From JARLGU01 sp036504535 (lineage in GTDB: Bacteria > Armatimonadota > Armatimonadia > Armatimonadales > Capsulimonadaceae), in the NCBI GenBank assembly GCA_036504535.1, contig DASXUY010000036.1, positions 1 to 64,000 of the forward strand: DNA of 64,000 nucleotides, in the 5' to 3' direction. Under the pieces are notes generated by a model. It was not told where the DNA came from and made no database searches. It worked only from the letters and a program-made list of their open reading frames with translations. This document shows positions 33,161 through 41,518 of this stretch, piece after piece. Position 1 is the first letter of the stretch. Every line of letters begins with the position of its first letter. The position numbers were made by a program, and so were the translations under genes.

Positions 33161-34150
33161 GTGAGACCTGCCGTGATAGAACCCAACAAGCCAGCACCCT
33201 TTCTTGTCGTCCCTGCCGATCGCTTCGGGGCAATTAAAATTATCGTTCTGTTTGCTGCGTTCGCTGTGCTTAGTGTAGCGTCGCACTTTGGTCAGGTGGA
33301 CGAATATGCTGGCTGGATATCCAGACTCCAGCACGACTATGGTTGGATTGTGGGCGGGGTGCTGTTCACGGCTTTTGCTATGTTGGGAGTCAGGCAGGCG
33401 ATCAACAATGAGCCTGTCCTTGTTTTCGATACGGACGGTATTTCCGTATCGCGCATTGGCGTGATACCCTGGAAGCATATAGCTGCGGTGACGCTTCAGA
33501 AAGACAATGGTCTATCGGTCATAGCAATCATCCCTCGAGACCTCGAAGCTCTGGCGGCTTCCCGCTCTGAAAAAGTAGCTAAGCGGATGCGATCGTGTTT
33601 TAAATACTATGGTTGCGCTTGTCGGGTAGGAGAAGGTCAGTTTTCAGGAAAAGCTAAGACCATTTTTGACAAGGTCGCCAACTTCGCAGCCGAACAGATT
33701 GCCCTGGCGGCTCCGCTCACAAACGACACCGATACGGATCACGAGTGGTTTGATGGCACCGACCGACACCTCTACGACCCCGAACTCGAAGCTGCACTCA
33801 ACGCGGTTGTGGAAGATGACAACCGTGAAAATCGGGAGGCAGTTTACCGGATACTGCTGCGGACATCGTTTTCCCTGAAAGATACGGGCAGCGGGAGCGG
33901 AACAAGCGTTGCGATGCTCGTCGAAGATGGACACCGCCTCATTGTCGCTTGCTCAGATCCAAACGCTCTGCGCAAATGGGATAAGTCCGCAACTGATATC
34001 CTTGTGGCGCCGCCAAAGCTGTTCTTTGACCTGGTTCTTAGCAGCGATGCAGATGGGGTTGTGCTTAACCCAGCGGGACCCGTTGGGGGACGCATAACAC
34101 GTCGCGAAATCGAATACCTGAGCCGCGGCGAGATCCCACCGACCGAGTAA
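33161..34150 (+). CDS. membrane protein with PH-like and SseB-like domains
   Basis: 329 residues. Two hydrophobic helices lie at ~23-42 and ~57-77, followed by a short PH-like segment (LVFDTDGISVSRIGVIPWKHI) of the kind found in STM3941-type proteins. The C-terminal ~130 residues match the SseB N-terminal domain, with KSATDILVAPPKLFFDLVL and GVVLNPAGPVGGRITRREI, where the NPAG and terminal helix are typical. The charged linker ~175-215 joins them. The start is a GTG at 33161 without a clear ribosome-binding site (a second GTG lies 12 nt on). SseB domains occur in secretion-linked and sulphur-transfer contexts; no specific role can be given. The fusion is unusual. Confidence 0.65.
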   Translation: MRPAVIEPNKPAPFLVVPADRFGAIKIIVLFAAFAVLSVASHFGQVDEYAGWISRLQHDYGWIVGGVLFTAFAMLGVRQAINNEPVLVFDTDGISVSRIGVIPWKHIAAVTLQKDNGLSVIAIIPRDLEALAASRSEKVAKRMRSCFKYYGCACRVGEGQFSGKAKTIFDKVANFAAEQIALAAPLTNDTDTDHEWFDGTDRHLYDPELEAALNAVVEDDNRENREAVYRILLRTSFSLKDTGSGSGTSVAMLVEDGHRLIVACSDPNALRKWDKSATDILVAPPKLFFDLVLSSDADGVVLNPAGPVGGRITRREIEYLSRGEIPPTE

Positions 34151-34235
34151 CCCACGCCGTTCCACCACCCGCCAGCCTTTCGGAGCCACCAGCGCTTCCG
34201 ACAAGGCCGAGCGGCTGGAGTGAAGGGTGGCGTTG

Positions 34236-34362
34236 AAAAGACCTCACCCCCTAACCCCTCTCCTAAGATAAGGAGAGGGGGAACCAGATCCTAACGAAGG
34301 TATCCGCCATTTCTGACTCCCCTCGCCTTATCTTAGGAGAGGGGTCGGGGGTGAGGTCTTTC
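34236..34362. repeat. ACCTCACCCC palindromic element, copy 2
   Basis: Opens AAAAGACCTCACCCCCTAACC and closes GGGGGTGAGGTCTTT; inner arms CTCTCCTAAGATAAGGAGAG and CCTTATCTTAGGAGAGG pair. About 127 bp. It shares its ends with 27648-27746 while the centre differs. The rest of 34151-34502 holds a promoter (34431) and otherwise nothing visible. Confidence 0.85.
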
Positions 34363-34430
34363 TCTTCTCTCCCTCTCCTATTCCCCCAAAAAAACTTGCG
34401 CAGGAATTCGGCACATTGCGGCTAATCCTA

Positions 34431-34460
34431 TTGATACAGTAAGTGCCGTAGAATTACGAT
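34431..34460 (+). promoter_or_regulatory. likely promoter of the heparinase-like gene
   Basis: TTGATA (34431-34436), an 18-bp spacer, TACGAT (34455-34460). Five of six matches in the -35, weaker in the -10. It lies 43 bp before the ATG. Confidence 0.4.
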
Positions 34461-34502
34461 ATTGTGGCATCGATGCCACCGGCACGTTGAGAGTAGGTCA
34501 CC

Positions 34503-37500
34503 ATGCCCGACACCATCCACGCCGCCCTGTCGCACCACCGCTTCGAGACTGCGCGCCGCCTCTGCATCGATGCTCTCGCGCACACCGAAACGCCAGAGCG
34601 CAATGTGATCCTGATGCAACTCCACGACGCGTACCGAGCGCTGGGGGACTTCCAGGCGGCAACGCTCGTGCTCGATGATCTGGATGCGTCCAGCGACGCC
34701 GAACGGTTCGCGCGGTCGCTGTGTCTCGCCGAAGACTACCACCTGCTCACCAATGAAGGCTTTTACCGGGAGTCGGCGGAGCGGTATGAGGGCTACACGC
34801 TCGAAGAGTACGTTGTGAAACTCACCAAGCTTGCCGATGAGTCGTTCCGCGCCGCCATGGAACTCATCGTATCCGATGCCCAACGCTCCCTTGTCGCCGC
34901 GTCGCTTAAGGCGCATGGACGCGTCACCTGGGTGGATCAGCTTGGCGCAACCGCAGCAGACGCCCCCACTGTCGCCGCGCTCCCGGCGCTTCTGCCGACT
35001 GGGGCGCTGACAGGGATTGTCCGCTTTGACGACGGCACGCCTGCCGCTGGCGTGAAGCTGGTGCTCGGGCTCGACGAAGGGATCGATACCGCGCCGCCCG
35101 TCGACTACATGTCGTTCGGCATGCATTTTGAGCCGGTGGCTAGCCACGTGGTCACCGTCTCTACCGTGACCGAGCCCGATGGCTGGTACCGGTTTGATGA
35201 TGTGCCAGCGGGTCGTCAGGAGTTCATGGCCGTTGTGCTCGATCCAAAGGCGCATGATATCTCCACACGCTTCCTGGCGCAGGGCTTCGATGTCGCCGCT
35301 GGCGACGATACGACGCATGACCTGACCATCACCGAGTGGCAGAGCGCGCCGTCGGTTCCGCCCGCATTCACGTTTCCCGCGACGGTCACCCTGGGCGATG
35401 TGGTGTTCGATCTCATCGGTGCGCACCGCATGCGGAATCCGTTTTGCTTCACATTCCCGCGTCAGGCGGTTCATCTGCCCATACCCGACGGCATCCGCAA
35501 TCAGGAAGGGCAGCTGCTCGTATTTGACTCCGCGCATCCGACGGACCCGATTCCGTGGCAGCCAGCTGGTTTCGACAACGTGCTGGTATTCACGCATCTC
35601 GACCCGCTCTCGGAGAGGAGCCTGGCCGTTTACGCGCCGAAGGTCGCCCAGCCGCATTCTAGCGACGAAGCGCGGGATCTCAAGCCTGTTCCCGACCCCG
35701 ACGGCCGAACCGCCGTCATCGACACCGGTCGCGCCGCGTTTCGGATCGCATGGGGCGTGGCGGACAAAGAAGTGGCGACGGTCCCGCCTTTGGTGTCTGT
35801 GCGCGGTGAAGATGGAGTCTGGCGCGGACAGGGGCGATTCGTGCTGCCCGATGGCACTGGCATCGCGTCGCGCGAGACCCGTGTGATGCGGTCGGGGCCG
35901 CTGGAAACCGTGGTCACAATCCGCTACACGCTGTCCGATGGACGCGACTACCATTGGAAACTCACGGCGCATGCTGGCGAGGCGTATCTGCTGGTGCGGG
36001 AGTCGTCTCCGCCAGTTGACGGTGCCTCATTCGACTTCTCGCTGCGCGAGTTCGCTGGCGGGCGCGGCTTCTTGCACTGGACACCTGAACACGGCAACCG
36101 GCACTGGCGCACGCTTGCCGCCGAGAAGCGGGAGTTGGCCCGCCTGCAGGAGTCGGTGGCATGGTGGATCCCGCCGCAGGGCTTCGGGTACGCGATGACC
36201 GACGGCACCCTGGCGTCCAAGGATTACATTGGCGTCTTCACCATCCGCCGCGGCGAGTGGGTGGACCGTGAGTTCGAACGGCTCAGTCAAGGACCGATCA
36301 ATGCCGACGGCACCGAGAACCGCGAACTGGATTGGCCGTTCCCGGAGATGGTCGGCTCGACTATCTCCATGATCACCGCGCACACTGACGAGACCGGGGA
36401 CGTATTCTTCCGGTTTGGCCTATTCAACGGCGACCGGCAGTGGGGCATACTCGCGTCGAGCCTGTCGCGCAATGACGGCACCTACAAAGAGATATCCGCA
36501 GTTCAGCACAAGACATCGTCGCCGCGCCTTGAGGAGTTCATGCGCTGGCACCTCGACGAACCCGACACGGTGGTGCGTCCGACTGTAGTTGCGCGCCGCG
36601 AAAACATCCAGGCGATACGCGCCAAACGCCACATTCCATCGTTCGCATCGTTCTGGGAGCGCATCTGCAGCGGCAAAGCGTTCGGACCCGCCACCGGCGT
36701 TCGGTTCCTGGTCGAAGGCGATCCGGCTGTCGCGTGGCGCAAGAAGCGCGAACTTGTGAGCGTCGCCCATGTCCGCTCGCGGATGACCCTACTGGGGCGC
36801 GACTACTCCGACATGTACAGCCCGGTCGGCGCGCGGCCCATCACTCAATGGGCCGAGGACTACGACCTCGTGGCGGCCAGCGGGGTGTTTACGCCTGATG
36901 AAGAGCGGCTCGTGCGATCATTCCTGATCCTCATGGCGCACCTGTACATGGAAACAGATTTCATGAACTGGAAGTTCAACAGCAGGAACGCCAATTTCGA
37001 GTCGGACCGGGTGGATGTTGTGGGGGCCATTGGGCTCGCGTTTCGCGGCCATCCCGATTCGCAGCGATTTATCGACCACTGCACCGAACTGATGGAGCGT
37101 TCGCTGGAGGTGTACTGCACGCCCGGCAGCGGTAAGTGGTATGAGAACCCGGCGTGCTACTATCTGCACGCATCGAAATGCCGCACCAACCTGGCGTACC
37201 ACCTCTTCGCGCACGGCGTCTACGATTCGGCGTCTATCCCGCGCTTTAAGGACTACCTGCGCTGGGGCGTGTTGCTCCTAACGCCTAAGACACCCGGCTC
37301 GTACGACGAGATGCGCGACGGCCTCACCAGCGAGCAGTACGCGTTCACGCTCAAGGTGCGACGAGTCCCGCCCGTGGGCGATCATGCACTTATCGGCCCG
37401 TGGGTGCCGGACTATTACGCGCTCATGAGCACGCTCTACCGCAAGCGCGACCCCGAATTCGCCGATACGCTTCTGTGGGCGTTCCACGAGGGTGGGCGGG

Positions 37501-38582
37501 ACGGCGGCTACTACGGCAACGCTCCCTTGCTCTTCTGCGCCCTCAGCGAGGGCGAACTGGACCCGCTTGCTGGACTAAACCCGACACCCCTGACGAGTCG
37601 GCGCCTGGAAGGCTTCGGCGGCATCTTCCGCGGCAGTGTTGGCACGGCGGACGAGTTCTACATGTTGCTGAAGCAAGGTCCTGGCGGCTACCGATACCAT
37701 CGAACCGAAGGCAGCTTCATCCTGTTCGCCGACGGGAAGCCATTGATCTACGATGGCGGCGAGGCGGGGGAAACATGGCGCCACTCGACGCTGTCGTTCC
37801 ACGCCACCCATATGCCGCTAGCGCCGGGACATGTCGAGCGGTTCGCAACCACGCCGGTGCTCGATTTCGTCCAGGGTGTCCATCCCGCAGCGCTCTCGCC
37901 CGGCGATCCGGTGTTCCTGAGCGACGATTGCCACCACTCGCTGGTGCAGAAAGCGTATGACCGCTTCGCAGAACCGAACCCGGCCGATTCGCGGTCGGTG
38001 ATCTGGGTGCGCGACGAGTACGTCATCGTTCACGACGAGCTCAACCTGCCCGACGCTATCCAGTCCCACTGGCACCTCCAGGTCGTCGCTGGTTCCGAGA
38101 CCGGCGACTGGCGCAACGGTTACCTCTTTGCTGGGCGCTTCGGCACTGACCTACAGGTGCTCCTGCCCGACCAGCAGTTCGCTGCCGAGACGCGTGAGCG
38201 CGTACCGATCCTAGACTACCACCGCACGCCCGAGAATAGCTTCGCGATGCGCCACCTGATGCTCACCGGTGCCCCGAGCGTGTCACGCTACGTCGCGGTG
38301 CTGCGGCCACTGAACAATCGTCGTGGCCCGATAAGTGCGTCGCTGTTGCCGGGCGACGGCACGGTGGTGCGTGTGACCGGCGAAGGCATCGACGACACCA
38401 TCTTCCTCGGTCGCTCTGGGTTTAGCCACGGCGGCGATGACTTCCTGTTCGATGGCCGCTACGGCGCGATCCTGCGCCGCCCGTCGCACAGCGACATCGT
38501 TGCGCTCGACGGCACTGTGACCGTTGGCGGCGAAGCAGCGGTGAGCGGAGATAGCGCGACGGTGAAGCGCGCGGCGGGGTAG
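34503..38582 (+). CDS. very large heparinase II/III-like polysaccharide-processing enzyme
   Basis: 1359 residues. In order: a helical N-terminal part (1-160); an Ig/carboxypeptidase-regulatory-like beta domain (~165-275, GIVRFDDGTPAAGVKLVLG, WYRFDDVPAGRQEF); an extended beta region (~285-620, RNPFCFTFPRQAVHLPIP) resembling exo-rhamnogalacturonan lyase N-domains; an alpha-rich toroid (~720-1010, with DFMNWKFNSRNANFESD); and a C-terminal beta-sandwich (~1040-1350) with heparinase-II-like HSTLSFHATHMPLAPG. No signal peptide is visible, so it acts in the cytosol or is exported otherwise. It probably cleaves an acidic or rhamnose-rich oligosaccharide. ATG 34503 has AGTAGG upstream. Catalytic residues not assigned. 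Confidence 0.6.
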   Translation: MPDTIHAALSHHRFETARRLCIDALAHTETPERNVILMQLHDAYRALGDFQAATLVLDDLDASSDAERFARSLCLAEDYHLLTNEGFYRESAERYEGYTLEEYVVKLTKLADESFRAAMELIVSDAQRSLVAASLKAHGRVTWVDQLGATAADAPTVAALPALLPTGALTGIVRFDDGTPAAGVKLVLGLDEGIDTAPPVDYMSFGMHFEPVASHVVTVSTVTEPDGWYRFDDVPAGRQEFMAVVLDPKAHDISTRFLAQGFDVAAGDDTTHDLTITEWQSAPSVPPAFTFPATVTLGDVVFDLIGAHRMRNPFCFTFPRQAVHLPIPDGIRNQEGQLLVFDSAHPTDPIPWQPAGFDNVLVFTHLDPLSERSLAVYAPKVAQPHSSDEARDLKPVPDPDGRTAVIDTGRAAFRIAWGVADKEVATVPPLVSVRGEDGVWRGQGRFVLPDGTGIASRETRVMRSGPLETVVTIRYTLSDGRDYHWKLTAHAGEAYLLVRESSPPVDGASFDFSLREFAGGRGFLHWTPEHGNRHWRTLAAEKRELARLQESVAWWIPPQGFGYAMTDGTLASKDYIGVFTIRRGEWVDREFERLSQGPINADGTENRELDWPFPEMVGSTISMITAHTDETGDVFFRFGLFNGDRQWGILASSLSRNDGTYKEISAVQHKTSSPRLEEFMRWHLDEPDTVVRPTVVARRENIQAIRAKRHIPSFASFWERICSGKAFGPATGVRFLVEGDPAVAWRKKRELVSVAHVRSRMTLLGRDYSDMYSPVGARPITQWAEDYDLVAASGVFTPDEERLVRSFLILMAHLYMETDFMNWKFNSRNANFESDRVDVVGAIGLAFRGHPDSQRFIDHCTELMERSLEVYCTPGSGKWYENPACYYLHASKCRTNLAYHLFAHGVYDSASIPRFKDYLRWGVLLLTPKTPGSYDEMRDGLTSEQYAFTLKVRRVPPVGDHALIGPWVPDYYALMSTLYRKRDPEFADTLLWAFHEGGRDGGYYGNAPLLFCALSEGELDPLAGLNPTPLTSRRLEGFGGIFRGSVGTADEFYMLLKQGPGGYRYHRTEGSFILFADGKPLIYDGGEAGETWRHSTLSFHATHMPLAPGHVERFATTPVLDFVQGVHPAALSPGDPVFLSDDCHHSLVQKAYDRFAEPNPADSRSVIWVRDEYVIVHDELNLPDAIQSHWHLQVVAGSETGDWRNGYLFAGRFGTDLQVLLPDQQFAAETRERVPILDYHRTPENSFAMRHLMLTGAPSVSRYVAVLRPLNNRRGPISASLLPGDGTVVRVTGEGIDDTIFLGRSGFSHGGDDFLFDGRYGAILRRPSHSDIVALDGTVTVGGEAAVSGDSATVKRAAG

Positions 38583-38605
38583 GTGAAGCGAAAGGTCGCA
38601 AGAGT

Positions 38606-38634
38606 TTAGGAGCGCTCGGGCCGCGCGGCCTTTT
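38606..38634 (+). terminator. terminator, TCCTA/GGCC-hairpin element R4
   Basis: TTAGGAGCGCTCGGGCCGCG followed by CGGCC and TTTT, 24 bp after the stop of the large gene. The hairpin GGCCG-CG-CGGCC with a U tract is a rho-independent terminator. Same family as R1 and R5. Confidence 0.8.
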
Positions 38635-39168
38635 CTATAAAAGGGTGGCGACAGCTTTGTTCATTTTTGATACGCGTGTTGGATTCGAAATCGCGCCCGT
38701 ACTACCGACTTCTCGACAAAGGCTGCTTTGACCGCCCCAAACCCCAGCCCAGTCCCGCCCTGGGGACGGACTACTCTGCGGAGCCGGGAATTCATTCCAC
38801 GGTGCCCATTAGTTCGGCGATACCGACCGGGGGCTGGCGTATCACACCGTACGCACGCAGGATTCCAAACGAACAAGCCACCGAAATGCGATCCAGACAG
38901 TGGCCACCCTTTCATAAAGAAGGCCACGGCGGCCCGAGCCGTCCTATATCAACATTCACCCGAAATGCCGAAGAGCCGTTCCTTTCAAAAAATCTTTCAA
39001 AATAGGGGAGGAGATAAAAATCGAGAACCGAACTGGTTACGCGACTGGGGATGGTATTTGCCTGCTGCATAAAACGTCGATTCAGCGCATTCAGTTGACA
39101 AGGCGGCGTGCAGCTTCAAGTGCTCCTCGGAAAGTTGAGAATCGCAGACCGAAAAAGGGACTCAGATT
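38635..39168. other. intergenic region with TCCTA/GGCC-hairpin element R6
   Basis: No gene is supported. R6 at 38915-38946 reads AAGAAGGCCACGGCGGCC, then CGAGCCGTCCTA, in the orientation opposite to R4. Both carry CCACCCTTT next to the hairpin, so 38606-38946 may be bounded by an inverted pair of the same element. The sequence between them is low-complexity in coding terms and looks like decayed repeat DNA. Confidence 0.45.
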
Positions 39169-39987
39169 ATGAGCGAAGCATTGACCCAGCTTCAAAAAGA
39201 CGCATTCACGAAGGATGGCTACCTTATCTTTGAGTCGTTCTTCAGCCCCGACGAAATCGCGACGCTTAAAGTAGCGATCGATGAGCTTGGCAGCATTCGC
39301 GAGCGCCAGCGTAATGGCGAGCCTGCGCCGGACCTCAAGTTCGTGTTCGAGATTCCCGCTCTCGCCGAGTTGCTACGGCATCCGCGCATGATGGCGATAG
39401 TGGAGGACATCATGGGGCCGAATTTCGGGTTCCACCACCTCCATGCAGTGCGTCAGGACCCAGGCGCGCCGGGTGTCAATTGGCATCAGGATTACGAACA
39501 GCACCCTCAAACCAACCGTTCGCATATCATGGTGCACGTTTTCTACTACCTCAACGGGCTTAACGGCGAAGTGGGCGATCTGCTGGTGCTTCCCGGGTCG
39601 CAGTATTCTGTCGCTGATCGCAACTCGATGAACATCTTCGGCCAGGAAGACCTTCCCGGCAGCATCACAGTCGACAATGTGCCTCCTGGTACAGCGATTG
39701 TTGTTCATTCGGCGGTGTGGCATGCCAGGCGCAAAAAGCCGGGTGGCGAATCGCGGCCGCGCTACTTCGCGGACTCGTCATACTGCCAGGCGGGGGTGCG
39801 ATGGCCAAGCTATCCGAACTACGGTGAGCTGTTGGAGCGGGCGGAGGCGGCTGGGCTGCTCGAAGGCGAGCGAGCACACTTGTTCAACGCCGACATGTTC
39901 TTCGATTCCGGCGCAGCCTATCGGACTGTCTCGAAAGCTCAGGGAAGCCTCGCGCTGAAGATGCCCGAATGGAGCGAAGCTAAATGA
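39169..39987 (+). CDS. phytanoyl-CoA dioxygenase (PhyH)-family Fe(II)/2-oxoglutarate oxygenase
   Basis: 272 residues. The iron facial triad is visible: HxD as H106-Q-D108 in VNWHQDYEQ and a distal His185 in VWHARRKKPGG, with an Arg for 2-oxoglutarate in the following SRPRYF. It hydroxylates or demethylates a small molecule. Armatimonadota and Planctomycetes carry many such genes beside sugar-catabolic ones. It ends with an ATGA overlap into the SDR gene, so it forms an operon with 39984 and 41004 and probably 41519. Confidence 0.92.
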   Translation: MSEALTQLQKDAFTKDGYLIFESFFSPDEIATLKVAIDELGSIRERQRNGEPAPDLKFVFEIPALAELLRHPRMMAIVEDIMGPNFGFHHLHAVRQDPGAPGVNWHQDYEQHPQTNRSHIMVHVFYYLNGLNGEVGDLLVLPGSQYSVADRNSMNIFGQEDLPGSITVDNVPPGTAIVVHSAVWHARRKKPGGESRPRYFADSSYCQAGVRWPSYPNYGELLERAEAAGLLEGERAHLFNADMFFDSGAAYRTVSKAQGSLALKMPEWSEAK

Positions 39988-40976
39988 GTGAACCCACCCG
40001 GCGGCTGCTCGTTACCGGTGCCACGGGCAAAGTGGGGCAGGCGTTCTTGAACCACTTCTGCGACTCGCCCCATGCCGCTGGGTTCGCAGTTCGCGCCGTG
40101 ACCCACAACCGGACCCTGCCGCAACCCGGCGTCGAGACCATCAAAGGCTCGCTTGCCGATCGCGATGTGGTGCGCAAAGCCATGGATGGGGTCACGCATG
40201 TGCTGCATCTGGCGACGTGCAAGGAAACGCCGGAGCTGGTGATGGACGTCACCGTGAAGGGGATGTTCTGGCTGCTCGAGGAGGCGCGTTCGAGCGATCT
40301 CTTCGAGCAGTTCATCCTCATCGGCGGCGATGCGGCGCTCGGACACTTCGTCTACCCGCACCCCATTCCCGTTACCGAGCAGCAGGGCCATTCGGCTTAT
40401 CCCGGGTGCTATGCGCTGTCGAAGGTGCTCGAAGAGGTGATGCTGGAGCAGTACTACATTCAGTATGACCTCAACGGATGCTGCTTGCGCGCACCGTGGA
40501 TCATGGAGAAGGACGACTTTGCGCACACGCTGTCGTTCGGCACCGACGTTTTCGGCGGCCCCGTTTGGCGCGATATTGTCGGCGCGGACGCTGCCGACGA
40601 ATACCAGCGCAGCGGCGCGATTCCCGTGCTTCTGGATCACCACAACGAGCCCGTGAAGCGCAACTTCGTGCATGTCGACGATCTCGTGTCCGCGATTATG
40701 GCGGCGCTCGACAACCCGAAGGCAACCCAGGAAACGTTCAATATCTGCATGGACGAGCCCGTCGACTACCGCGACCTCGCCGAGTACCTGCACACGACGC
40801 GAGGGTTGCCGTCCGTGGACATCCCGAGCGATTACCACGCGACATGGCTGGACAACACGAAAGCGAAGTTCCTTCTTGGCTGGCGTCCCCAGTATGACCT
40901 TGCTCGATTGGTGGACGAATCGTTTGACTACAAGCGGGAAGCCGATGACCCGCGTAAGATCTGGTACCCGGGATAG
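39984..40976 (+). CDS. extended SDR (NAD-dependent epimerase/dehydratase)
   Basis: 330 residues. The NAD-binding motif TGATGKVGQ is near residues 11-19 and the YxxxK pair is in CYALSKVLEE (~138-147). A nucleotide-sugar epimerase, dehydratase or lactone-forming dehydrogenase is expected; the precise reaction is unclear. The start overlaps the PhyH stop by 4 nt. Confidence 0.9.
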   Translation: MSEPTRRLLVTGATGKVGQAFLNHFCDSPHAAGFAVRAVTHNRTLPQPGVETIKGSLADRDVVRKAMDGVTHVLHLATCKETPELVMDVTVKGMFWLLEEARSSDLFEQFILIGGDAALGHFVYPHPIPVTEQQGHSAYPGCYALSKVLEEVMLEQYYIQYDLNGCCLRAPWIMEKDDFAHTLSFGTDVFGGPVWRDIVGADAADEYQRSGAIPVLLDHHNEPVKRNFVHVDDLVSAIMAALDNPKATQETFNICMDEPVDYRDLAEYLHTTRGLPSVDIPSDYHATWLDNTKAKFLLGWRPQYDLARLVDESFDYKREADDPRKIWYPG

Positions 40977-41003
40977 GGTAAGAGTGTCCCCAGGAGACTA
41001 CGA

Positions 41004-41486
41004 ATGGCAGCGAGAACTTTCAAGCAGGATGTGGCGGCGATATTTGGGGAGGCGTTTAGCGGCCTCGCCGCTGGTGCCGACGGTACTTGGTTTGTCCAGG
41101 CCGGTGAAGCGTTCTTCGAGACTTTGGATCGCCTCGACGCGTCGCAGGCTTCGTTGGCCGTCGCACCTGGCGTCAACACCATCGCCGCGCATGTGATCCA
41201 CACGGCGTACTACATCGAGCTTGCGATAGCCGTCTTCAACGGGAATGAACTGCCAGGTGATTGGCCGGGAAGTTGGAAGAAGCAGACGGTCACCGAGGGC
41301 GAGTGGGCTGAGGTAAAGGCGACGCTTCACGAGCGCGTGTCGTCGTTCCTGCAGACGCTTGACGCGGTTGACCTTGCGGCGGGACCCTACCTGCAAGCCG
41401 ACGCCATTGCAAACGCCGCCCATGCTGCGTACCACCTGGGAGCCGTCCGCCAGCTCTATTTGATCGTGACGAGTGACAAGCCTTAG
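41004..41486 (+). CDS. DinB-like four-helix metalloprotein
   Basis: 160 residues with helices typical of the DinB/YfiT-like fold. The metal histidines appear in IAAHVIHTAYY (~60-68) and AAHAAYHLGAVRQ (~140-148). DinB proteins include bacillithiol/mycothiol-type thiol transferases and uncharacterised damage-inducible proteins; members in sugar operons have no known function. It is the third gene of the PhyH operon, 27 nt after the SDR. Confidence 0.85.
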   Translation: MAARTFKQDVAAIFGEAFSGLAAGADGTWFVQAGEAFFETLDRLDASQASLAVAPGVNTIAAHVIHTAYYIELAIAVFNGNELPGDWPGSWKKQTVTEGEWAEVKATLHERVSSFLQTLDAVDLAAGPYLQADAIANAAHAAYHLGAVRQLYLIVTSDKP

Positions 41487-41518
41487 CTCCACAGACAGCG
41501 ATTTCCATAGGACTTACA

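Noticed and set aside
34428..35972. 514-codon minus-strand frame antisense to the heparinase-like gene
   Set aside because: The composition (R/H/V-rich) and lack of motifs mark it as an antisense shadow of a GC-rich gene.
38667..39005. Plus-strand reading frame between the heparinase-like gene and PhyH
   Set aside because: No ribosome-binding site, composition unlike proteins, and it runs through repeat element R6.
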